Source: a marine gamma proteobacterium HTCC2080
Lineage (GTDB): Bacteria; Pseudomonadota; Gammaproteobacteria; Pseudomonadales; Halieaceae
Direction: 5' to 3'
Assembly: GCA_000169115.1 (NCBI GenBank)
Contig: AAVV01000004.1
Span: forward strand, 124,001 to 188,000
DNA: 64,000 nt
Of the stretch, positions 53,522 through 60,690 are shown in pieces. The notes beneath the pieces are model-generated. The model saw only the letters and a list, made by a program, of their open reading frames with translations, was not told the DNA's origin and made no database searches. Within the stretch, counting starts at the first letter, position 1. Each line of letters opens with the position of its first letter. The translations under genes and the position numbers were made by a program.

Positions 53522-53828
53522 TATTTCAAGAGCTTCTTGCCCTGCGTGCCCACCTTCGAAAGCACAAACCACAGAAGCAGCAACATGCACATAAATCGTG
53601 TCGTAAATAAGCATACTTTTGACGGGCAATCCCTAACCACAACCCATGAGATCAGCCAAAATTTGGCATCTTTCCTTTGAAAATGGGTATCGCAACGGCG
53701 TATTCAGCGTCCTTCAAACCGTCGTCAAGAAGTCCCAATAAAATTTATTATATGTTTATTAAAAATATATCTTTAAATTTATTTTTGTGGTAAAGATTTA
53801 AACAGCTAGGCGTCGGGAGGCACCTGCG
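53522..53828 (+). other. AT-rich intergenic region after tRNA-Sec
   Basis: About 307 bp without a gene. The last 90 bp are very AT-rich (53735-53810) and probably contain the promoter of the small membrane-protein pair starting at 53829. No terminator is evident after tRNA-Sec. Confidence 0.5.
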
Positions 53829-54239
53829 ATGTTGAATGCGTATAACGTCTGCGAATTTATTCTGTATTTTTTTGCGGCAGCTGTTTTGATCCACACGTTA
53901 TCAGTTCTTCAGATGGGCGGCGCTGAAGTTGTTACAGCATCGCCTGACGCCTATCAAATGGCTCAAGACCTGGTGCACTATCGGGCGGCTTTCACAGGCG
54001 GGCTCATAGTACTTTACCTATATCTTAGGATTTCATTGCGACCGGTAGCGAAAGTCCTCGCCATCGTTGCAGTGATTTCGTGGATTGCTTTTATCGAGGA
54101 CTATCTTGCTCTCGACAACATCTTTTATGTCGCCGATTCCATAACCGGGCTAACCATCCAAACGCTGCGCCCACTTTACCTCGTGAGCATCGTGTACATG
54201 TCTGTTGAAGCTTTCAGGCGGGAGAGTCGGCATGGCTGA
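53829..54239 (+). CDS. Small four-helix membrane protein, unknown function
   Basis: A 136-aa hydrophobic protein that I do not recognise. Four predicted helices begin at EFILYFFAAAVLIHTLSVL and end at LYLVSIVYMSVEAF. GGGAGG lies 8 nt upstream of the ATG. It overlaps the next gene by 8 bp, so the two are translated together and probably interact or function jointly. They lie between tRNA-Sec and the selenoprotein genes, but no direct selenium motif is visible. It could be a transporter subunit or a membrane scaffold. Confidence 0.7.
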   Translation: MLNAYNVCEFILYFFAAAVLIHTLSVLQMGGAEVVTASPDAYQMAQDLVHYRAAFTGGLIVLYLYLRISLRPVAKVLAIVAVISWIAFIEDYLALDNIFYVADSITGLTIQTLRPLYLVSIVYMSVEAFRRESRHG

Positions 54240-54738
54240 AAATAAATTTGACCAAAAACCGACGCTTTCTAAAGAGGAATTACAGGCATTACTAGAACCT
54301 CAGATCCTTAGCCTGTCTAATTTACAAGAGGCGCTTGGCGGCAAAACTCGGCTGTTTAAATTCTGCCTTATTGTGCTGACGACGCTCACTCTCGGCTATC
54401 TTATGATGTACAGCAGCGGCGTGCTGGATAAGTTTGTCTCTCACGGCTGGACAAAACACTACGGAGACTACCGAATCCATCAAATCCGCTTTGGGCTAGG
54501 ATTTTTGATGCTCGTTCTTTTTTACGTATGGGTTTTGTTAAAAAAGCCCCTAGGCACCATTCTCGCCTGTTTTACCGGCGTGCTTTGTTACTTTCTAATT
54601 TCAGGTACAGCGAGGCTCTTTGTCGTTTTGGACCCAGCCCAAGACACCTGGTTTATAACGGTTTACTTCTTTCTACAACTCTCTTTTGTTGGGCTTTTGT
54701 TGGTCATGATTCGGGAAGAAGGTCGCTCTAGCTGGTAG
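54232..54738 (+). CDS. Four-helix membrane protein, partner of the preceding gene
   Basis: A ~168-aa protein, N-terminal ~45 residues polar (MAENKFDQKPTLSKEELQAL), then four helices from FKFCLIVLTTLTLGYLMM to FITVYFFLQLSFVGLLLVMI. The ATG at 54232 has GGGAG 7 nt upstream, and it overlaps the upstream stop by 8 bp (ATGGCTGA); a frame extending to 54205 is less likely. No known domain is recognised. The pair appears to form one translational unit; its role is unknown. Confidence 0.7.
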   Translation: MAENKFDQKPTLSKEELQALLEPQILSLSNLQEALGGKTRLFKFCLIVLTTLTLGYLMMYSSGVLDKFVSHGWTKHYGDYRIHQIRFGLGFLMLVLFYVWVLLKKPLGTILACFTGVLCYFLISGTARLFVVLDPAQDTWFITVYFFLQLSFVGLLLVMIREEGRSSW

Positions 54739-54950
54739 ACCCCGGTGTCTTAACATGAAGATACAGGCACATAAAAAAATGTATAGCTTGAACAGCAAGT
54801 AGCCGCCCCTTTCTGCAAAGCCATGCCCTACCTGCAGACAACAAAAACTCAATAAAAATGGAACACTGCAGAAACCGACGGATCTAGGCTAGTCTCTGCC
54901 AACAACAAGCCCCAAGGGACACCCCCAAGAAACCCTGACAGGAAACAATT

Positions 54951-55400
54951 ATGAGAAACATTGCACTTTATTTTTTGCTACTCATTCCGAGCTTTGTCCA
55001 AGCAGGCCATCATGAAGAGAGCGGAAACTCGGCTAATATCGCTACGGCTAAGGCCGGGTATGATGCCTTTAATGCTGGAGATATGGAGGCTTGGCGTGCC
55101 GTGCAAGCGGATGAAACCGTTTGGACAATTCAAGTTGGCCTACCCTACACCGGCACCTACATAGGACCGGCAGCAGTAGAGGCAGGCGTATTTGGACCTA
55201 TCGGAAAAATGTGGCCCGATTTCAAAGTTGACCCCATCAAATTTTATGAATCAGGTGACACCGTCTTCGTGCATGTTCACATGACGGCTGAGGGCCTTGA
55301 TACCGAATCGATCCACATGATCAAAATCAAAGAGGGCAAATATATCGCCTTTCAACCCTTCGATGATTCCGCTGCTATGTTGCAAGCTGCAAAACGTTAA
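54951..55400 (+). CDS. Secreted SnoaL/NTF2-like protein
   Basis: A 149-aa exported protein (signal peptide ending LIPSFVQAG) with an NTF2/SnoaL-type cone fold: IATAKAGYDAFNAGDMEAWR, DETVWTIQVGLPYTGTYIGP, AAVEAGVFGPIGKMWPDFKV and HVHMTAEGLDTESIHMIKIK. Such proteins can be isomerases, cyclases or ligand-binding proteins; substrate cannot be inferred. An AGGAAACAATT precedes the ATG. It stands between the membrane pair and the first selenoprotein, in the same direction, but with a 212-bp gap on its left, so cotranscription is uncertain. Confidence 0.85.
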   Translation: MRNIALYFLLLIPSFVQAGHHEESGNSANIATAKAGYDAFNAGDMEAWRAVQADETVWTIQVGLPYTGTYIGPAAVEAGVFGPIGKMWPDFKVDPIKFYESGDTVFVHVHMTAEGLDTESIHMIKIKEGKYIAFQPFDDSAAMLQAAKR

Positions 55401-55488
55401 AAGGTGTTCTCTTTCGCTGTAGGGCACTGCTACTATCGACGTTTATCCTTTTAATTCGGTGCAACTCGCGATGGTAATGAACTAGCCC

Positions 55489-56721
55489 ATGGAACGCGAT
55501 AACCTTGGTTTCGATGCCCCTGCACCTATCGGTCACCCGGTACGGGCTAGCATGCCTGAGGGGGCATACTCTGGCCCCGCTATTGGCGAGCACCTCCCTG
55601 ATTTTGAACTCCCCGACGCATTCGGCAGCACAATACGTTTCCATACAGATCGAGGTAACTCTAGAGCAGCATTGGTTTTTTATCGATCCGCGGTGTGGTG
55701 ACCTCCCTGCTGGACGCAGCTCGGGGAGCTGCGAGACGCTCACGCTAAGTTTGAAGCCCACGGCATCAAGCTCTACGCTGTGTCGTATGACGACACGAAA
55801 GCCCTACGGGAATTTGCAGAAGCACAGCTAATAAACTATCCCCTGTTATCTGATCAAGATTCCGTGGTCATCAAACAATATGGCATCTTAAATACGCTGG
55901 TTTCCAAAGACGATGCCTTTATCTACGGCATTCCGTACCCCGGAGTGTTCGTGTGCGATGAGGGCGGCCGCGTTGTTTCGAAATTCTTTCACGACTCCTA
56001 TAAAAAACGAGAAAGCCCAGAGACACTGATAGATGCAGCCCTGGGGCATATACAGATTGAAGACGATCTGCCCCAAACTTCTGGGGGGGAGTCAGGTATT
56101 GCGATCACAGCAGCAATACGAGGCGGCGATGGCAGTCTGCGCCAAGGCATCATCCGTCAGCTGATTGTCCGTTTTAGACTAAAAGATGGTCTGCATCTTT
56201 ACGGAGCGCCAGTTCCTTCAGGTCTTACAGCCACCAAGGTAACAATTCTTGGCCCTAATGGTTTACACACCCTGCCGACCAGATACCCGCCCACAACGCC
56301 GCTACATCACAAAACACTGGGCATTGACCTCCATGTTTGGAGTAACGAAGTAGATATCGTAGTGCCATTTTATCCGGCAGAAGATCTGGCAACCGAAGCT
56401 GAAGTACCTTCACAGCCGTTTGCCTCGATAGATTTCGAAGTCTGCTATCAAGCTTGCAATGAAGACGCGTGCCTACTTCCTCAAACCCAGCGCTTCTCTA
56501 TTGAACTACCGCTAGATGTAGTCGATGTGCCTGGCCTTTCGATACATCGGGGGCACGGTCAGCGCGAAAGCGACTATGACAGCACGCCGGCTATGCGCAG
56601 GCTCATTTGGCGAAAGATCCGATCGAACCCACTGCGACTGCTTAAGCTAGCTTGGAAAACCAGCCGACTTAAACGTCATGCAAAAAAGCATCAAGACAAA
56701 AAAAAGACCTTGGTTGAGTGA
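55489..56721 (+). CDS. Selenoprotein: Prx-like redoxin (U-P-P-C) fused to DsbD-alpha-like domain
   Basis: A 410-aa protein read through an in-frame UGA at 55699-55701 as selenocysteine (residue 71). The context is ALVFYRSAVW-U-PPCWTQLGEL, matching the Prx-like redoxin W-C-P-x-C site with Sec in place of the first Cys and C74 as resolving Cys. After the UGA the frame stays open to 56721 and continues the redoxin fold (GIKLYAVSYDDTKALREF, GIPYPGVFVCDEGGRVVSKF). The C-terminal half (about residues 210-350) contains FEVCYQACNEDACLLPQTQR, like the N-terminal (alpha) domain of DsbD, a thiol-redox module. A hairpin 13 nt after UGA is a SECIS candidate, and selA/selB/tRNA-Sec lie upstream. No signal peptide is seen; cytoplasmic or peripheral location is uncertain. 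A standard gene caller would split this gene. Confidence 0.9.
55715..55733 (+). promoter_or_regulatory. Candidate bacterial SECIS hairpin for the first selenoprotein
   Basis: CGCAGCTC-GGG-GAGCTGCG forms an 8-bp perfect stem with a 3-nt G loop, beginning 13 nt after the UGA at 55701. A G-rich apex at this distance is what E. coli-type SelB recognises. It lies within the coding frame. Confidence 0.7.
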
Positions 56722-56727
56722 CCAAGG
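56708..56727 (-). terminator. Terminator of the second selenoprotein gene
   Basis: On the minus strand CCTTGGT-CACTCA-ACCAAGG forms a 7-bp stem, followed by TC and eight T. It lies 41 bp past the stop of the leftward selenoprotein gene and overlaps the last codons and stop of the rightward one. Confidence 0.8.
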
Positions 56728-56768
56728 CCTTGGTTGGCTGGCTAGCCGTCGCGACGGCAAACGCAAAT

Positions 56769-57527
56769 CTAAGAATCGAAATTTGCTTGCATGGCGGCTA
56801 AGACCACGGACGGGTCGGACCGCCGCTGATAATCCTTCGACAAATCTATCCAAAGTACCCTGCCTTCTCGGTCCACTAAGAGCGTCGCAGGCACGGGTAA
56901 GGCCACCGATTCGTGGGTCGGGGGTGCAGAGTGAAAGCCTGTATTTCGTAAGCCAAAGGCATCTGTTACCTGCAACTGGACATCAGATAACATGCGCGCC
57001 TGTAATCCGTGAAGATGGCGCTCAGCGGCAATGTCTTCAGGTGAGTCTGTGCTGATCGTGATGACCCTCACATCGCGCTGCTCGAACTCTGCACGCAGTT
57101 CCTCGAGTCGACGTAACTCGCCGACACAGTAAGGTCACCAATGAGCTCTAAAAAATTTAATGAGCACCAAGTGCCCATTGAGGTCCTTTGACTCAAAGCG
57201 TTCACCTGCGTCATCCAAGGCTGAAAAGCTTGGAATCACATCACCGACAGCAATAGCCTTGTCAGATTCAACGCTTTGAGAACTTACGGCGATGGTAAAA
57301 CTAAAAAATACGCCAATCAGTATCGCGCCTGCTGGAGGAACGCCACCAATCCAGCCGGTGCCTTTGATATAAGCCAAGACACCCAGGCTAGCCGCCGCAA
57401 GAAAAGCCACGACAAACCCCGTTCGATCCTCAGGGAGGTTCACCTGGCGAACAAAGTAGAACCACAGCACTGTAGTGCCAACCGCAAGCGCAAACGCGGC
57501 AATGCCAAATTTAGTCCCTACCCTCAC
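56769..57527 (-). CDS. Membrane-anchored selenoprotein, thioredoxin/Prx-like (W-U-P-Y-C)
   Basis: A 252-aa protein with an in-frame UGA at 57135-57137 as selenocysteine (residue 131). The core reads LIKFFRAHW-U-PYCVGELRRL, the Prx-like W-C-P-Y-C motif with Sec replacing the first Cys. Three predicted helices precede it: KFGIAAFALAVGTTVLWFY, GFVVAFLAAASLGVLAYI and AGAILIGVFFSFTIAVSS. The redoxin follows (GDVIPSFSALDDAGERFESK, VITISTDSPEDIAAERHLHG, PVPATLLVDREGRVLWIDL). The GTG start at 57527 has a strong GGAGG 7 nt upstream. After the UGA the frame stays open to 56769. It is convergent with the first selenoprotein; a terminator separates them. A hairpin 14 nt after UGA is a SECIS candidate. 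It is probably a periplasm-facing or cytoplasm-facing thiol oxidoreductase; topology is not decided by sequence. Confidence 0.9.
57104..57120 (-). promoter_or_regulatory. Candidate bacterial SECIS hairpin for the second selenoprotein
   Basis: On the coding (minus) strand CGAGT-TACGTCG-ACTCG forms a 5-bp stem with a 7-nt loop, beginning 14 nt after the UGA. The distance equals that of the first candidate within one nucleotide. Stem and loop are weaker, so confidence is lower. Confidence 0.55.
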
Positions 57528-57714
57528 TTTGTGTCCTCCGCGCACTGCTGCTTGTGAACCGTACATAAAAATGGACTTCAAGCCAAGGCTGCAAAACAGC
57601 CTCGTCAGATCAGCAGACCTGAACACACATCAACAACAAGGCCATGACCATCAATGCAAAGATGGCTTCCTCAAAAGCGAGGTGGTTTCCTGGGGTCGGG
57701 CACCTGTATAACGG

Positions 57715-59772
57715 CTAGTTACCCGTTAACTCACTCACCGACTCCATGATCTTGTTTAGGGGTGATACCCGATTTTTATACCAAATAGGCGACGACCATA
57801 CCCGCTCCTGAAGGGTCATCGCCAGGTCTGAACGCGGTTCAACGCCAGCTCTTAAGGCATCCCAGGTTGACCAACGGCAAGTCGGGTTCTCCAGGACCCT
57901 TACGTAGTAAAAGGCTTCCTGACCTGGCTCAAAGTCTGGATCCTGCCAGACGGTCTTAAGTTCAGCAGCCCCAACGTTGGGCGTAATTGAGCAGTCTGCA
58001 AGGTTTACGCGAGCGCCGTTATCAGGGCAGCGGTGGGTTGTCGGATCAACAGATAATCCGTCACTGCAAGCCACGTCATAAACCTGCTCAGCATGCTCTC
58101 CGTCTTTCACGTAACCCTTAATGACCTGCGCGCGCTGCAGTGGAACACCACCAACTGCATCACTGACAGCCCAGACTAAAAACTGCGGCGCACTATCCCC
58201 CGAGGCTAAGAGATCAGATCCCATACTGACACCTTGGGCGTAAGCTTTTTTGGCCATTTCAGGATCATCAATAAGAGTCGCGTCAAAATCGTAACCGCCG
58301 AAAAAGCGCACCTTCATTCGCGGCCCACTCGTCGCAAACGTTTCCTTCCGACGAAAGGCATCATAAATGGCCTCTCGAGTATTTTCTTCAGCCCACACCC
58401 CTGCAACCCCGGAAGCACCCCACGTAGCGAAGGTCGACAAGGTCAAATAATCTTTGCCATCGACTTCAGTCAGTAGGTCTGGAGCGTTGTATTTAATAAT
58501 CGTGCGCATCAAAAATGAGGCTGGCACAGAACCCCGCATTTCAGGGGTACCGTCTAAAAGGCCTACCTTGGAATAAAAATTGGCTTCGTCATCAGAAATT
58601 GCCCCTGTGTGCGTGTCGCTCGCGCCGACAAAACCAAATTTATAGGGGTTCGCCGTGCCCGCATCAGCCATCGCCATGCCACGCAACAAACCATCACGGA
58701 CATAACTACCGGGGGCAGTACTCGCCAGTGTGGTCGCAACACGAAACGGCATCAGCTCGAAGCTTGCCCATTCATCAGTTTCAGACAACAACGGGTGGGT
58801 CTCGGACGTGCCTTTGACTTGGGTAATCTCGACTAAAGGCTCGTTTCGCAGTCGCTGATTGGCATAGTCATCGTCCATGGGGTCGCCCGCCCAATCGGCC
58901 AGCGCAAACATCGCACCATTAGATCCATTGGAATTGTGAGGGATCGCTAAACTCTCAACACCCTGCTCACGCAAATCGTCCATCCAGTTCCAAAGCCCTT
59001 CAGGGTTTTGGGAGTGAAAGCGAGAAAAGGGGACTTCGGGCAGCCGATCAGTTCCCTGAAAAATAACGTTTCGATGCAAGTTACCCATTTCATCAGTCGA
59101 TGAGGTGTACTCATAGGCCGCGAAAGTTGTGAACTTGCCTGGTTGGTTGTACTGGTCTGCCGCATTAATACTATCCGCCCAGGCCGAGCGCGTGACCGCT
59201 TCAACCTCTGCCTCATCAAGGTTACCCGCGACCAATTCGCCCACGACATCAGGTAAAAATGTTGCAAACGCCGTTTGCCGGCCAAAAAAGCTATATGACC
59301 CATAATTATCTGGCGCGTTTATGTTGTGGATGGGTTGTGCCGCTTTGGTTTTAGAGAACGCAGTGGTGGTATCAGCCGCTTCCTTTAACAAACCCATAAA
59401 CATGGCATGATCGGTCACGGCATAAAAATCTAGGGGCTGACGTAACTGCATTTCATAACCCGAGGGGTGGGCAAGGGGCTCCCCTTTCGCGTAGCGATAC
59501 GCGTCATAAGGCGTGGCAACGGTTCCAAAAGCATAAGCATCGAAGGAATAGCCGGTGTGTACATGCAGATCACCGAAATATGCATTGCGCTCTGCGCTGT
59601 ACTGGCGGCGCTCAACAATCGTGTTATTAACTTCAAGTACCTGATTGGGGATGTTCGCGCGGGCTGACATCGTCTCACTCATATCCGGACCCTGCTCCAT
59701 ACAAGCGGTAAGGCATAGCAGTAACGGTGCTACGGCGCCGATAGATCGAGTGCGGGTTGGGATTAGCTTCAT
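57715..59772 (-). CDS. DUF3604 PHP-like lipoprotein
   Basis: A 685-aa exported protein with a lipobox LTAC (Cys24). The DUF3604 signature is FGDLHVHTGYSFDAYAFG, TDHAMFMGLLKEA, and VGASDTHTGA near the middle, all with His/Asp residues that resemble a PHP metallohydrolase site. The C-terminal third (about residues 490-640) carries AYAQGVSMGSDLLA and a Cys-rich stretch. Function of DUF3604 is unknown; a phosphoesterase-like role has been suggested for relatives. It is leftward and separated from the selenoprotein by 187 bp. A short TCTAAT-T-ATTAGA palindrome at 59784-59796 sits just upstream of its start. Confidence 0.9.
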   Translation of the reverse strand: MKLIPTRTRSIGAVAPLLLCLTACMEQGPDMSETMSARANIPNQVLEVNNTIVERRQYSAERNAYFGDLHVHTGYSFDAYAFGTVATPYDAYRYAKGEPLAHPSGYEMQLRQPLDFYAVTDHAMFMGLLKEAADTTTAFSKTKAAQPIHNINAPDNYGSYSFFGRQTAFATFLPDVVGELVAGNLDEAEVEAVTRSAWADSINAADQYNQPGKFTTFAAYEYTSSTDEMGNLHRNVIFQGTDRLPEVPFSRFHSQNPEGLWNWMDDLREQGVESLAIPHNSNGSNGAMFALADWAGDPMDDDYANQRLRNEPLVEITQVKGTSETHPLLSETDEWASFELMPFRVATTLASTAPGSYVRDGLLRGMAMADAGTANPYKFGFVGASDTHTGAISDDEANFYSKVGLLDGTPEMRGSVPASFLMRTIIKYNAPDLLTEVDGKDYLTLSTFATWGASGVAGVWAEENTREAIYDAFRRKETFATSGPRMKVRFFGGYDFDATLIDDPEMAKKAYAQGVSMGSDLLASGDSAPQFLVWAVSDAVGGVPLQRAQVIKGYVKDGEHAEQVYDVACSDGLSVDPTTHRCPDNGARVNLADCSITPNVGAAELKTVWQDPDFEPGQEAFYYVRVLENPTCRWSTWDALRAGVEPRSDLAMTLQERVWSSPIWYKNRVSPLNKIMESVSELTGN

Positions 59773-60109
59773 TTAATAGCCCTTCTAATTATTAGAGTTA
59801 GCGCATTATCATATGTGGCGGTTTCAAGACTGAATACCACCGTGACCCCAACGAGCCTGCAGTACGGCTCAAGAGAGTCACCAACCAACGTGTTGGATCA
59901 CGCGTTTTGAATCTCATCATACGTCTAGCTCGTGGCCATGGCATCCTCCTTACCGATTATTATTTTTTCGGCAGAAAGCTTACAGGTGATAAATCACGAC
60001 TACCCTTGTCGCTATATTTGGGCCGAAATGGCCGGCGCTCCCACCCTTTGAAAACCGAGCGCCTCTGAGCCTCGAATTCGTCGCTGCGCCAAACCTAATG
60101 CCTTTCGCG
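59773..60109. other. Intergenic region upstream of the DUF3604 gene
   Basis: About 337 bp containing the TCTAAT-T-ATTAGA palindrome at 59784-59796, which overlaps the expected ribosome-binding region of the DUF3604 gene. No ORF, tRNA or terminator is convincing. Confidence 0.4.
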
Positions 60110-60625
60110 CTAGTAGTTGCCACTCCAATACAAAGGCTCGCCAGTCGCGCGCTCTCGCTCATTAAGAATGACTAAACCATGCTCTCTTCGGAGCTCATCA
60201 ATGGGCCTATCTAACCAAGGGTCCGGAAATTGATACGGCCATTTTTTTAACATTGAACGCGACCGTACAAACACCCGCCACTTTAACTTTAAAGTTTTCC
60301 AATAAAGCCGTGGCAAACCACGCCAACCAAACTCTTTGATAAGTGCCCGGTAGAGCGCTTTAATTTCAGGAAGCTTTCCATACGCTCGAATGTAAGACAG
60401 CCGCCATTGGCAACCAAAAAACAGCCAGCTGTCCAAACCCGCCTCTTGCTCTAGGGACGTATCCATACCAAAAAGCACATGGGTCGCATCGTGCTCTAGC
60501 AACAGTCGGGATCCTGCTGCGTCCTGCATAACTTTACGATCGATGGCAGCGAGATAGGCTCGATACTCATCGATCCCCTCTCTAAGAGTCATCGCACAGT
60601 GTTGCTGTTGATAATTTAACTCCAT
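60110..60625 (-). CDS. Coq4-like protein
   Basis: A 171-aa protein with a Coq4-like motif LLEHDATHVLFGMDTSLEQE, where Coq4 family members carry an HD-x2-H-x3-G metal-site pattern. Other parts include ALYRALIKEFGWRGLPRLYW and a C-terminal basic segment. Eukaryotic Coq4 organises ubiquinone synthesis; bacterial relatives are of uncertain role. Length fits short family members. It follows no known ubiquinone gene here; its right neighbour is a CotH-kinase-like protein. The call rests mainly on the HD-H-G pattern. Confidence 0.55.
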   Translation of the reverse strand: MELNYQQQHCAMTLREGIDEYRAYLAAIDRKVMQDAAGSRLLLEHDATHVLFGMDTSLEQEAGLDSWLFFGCQWRLSYIRAYGKLPEIKALYRALIKEFGWRGLPRLYWKTLKLKWRVFVRSRSMLKKWPYQFPDPWLDRPIDELRREHGLVILNERERATGEPLYWSGNY

Positions 60626-60690
60626 GTTGCCAATCCCCGAATCGCGGCTGCGGCCAGTATTATCCTTTCAGTTGACCACCAACAACCGAA

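Noticed and set aside
57135-57626. Frame extending the second selenoprotein upstream to 57626
   Set aside because: The GTG at 57527 has GGAGG at 7 nt and opens directly into the first membrane helix; the longer N-terminus lacks such a site.
57538-57720. Minus-strand frame with TGC-TGA and ~45 more codons upstream of the second selenoprotein, a possible third tiny selenoprotein (LLLMCVQVC-U-SDEAVLQPWL)
   Set aside because: Start is poorly placed relative to any Shine-Dalgarno, the post-UGA part has no recognisable fold, and it overlaps the promoter and leader of a confirmed gene. Chance read-through is the simpler explanation.
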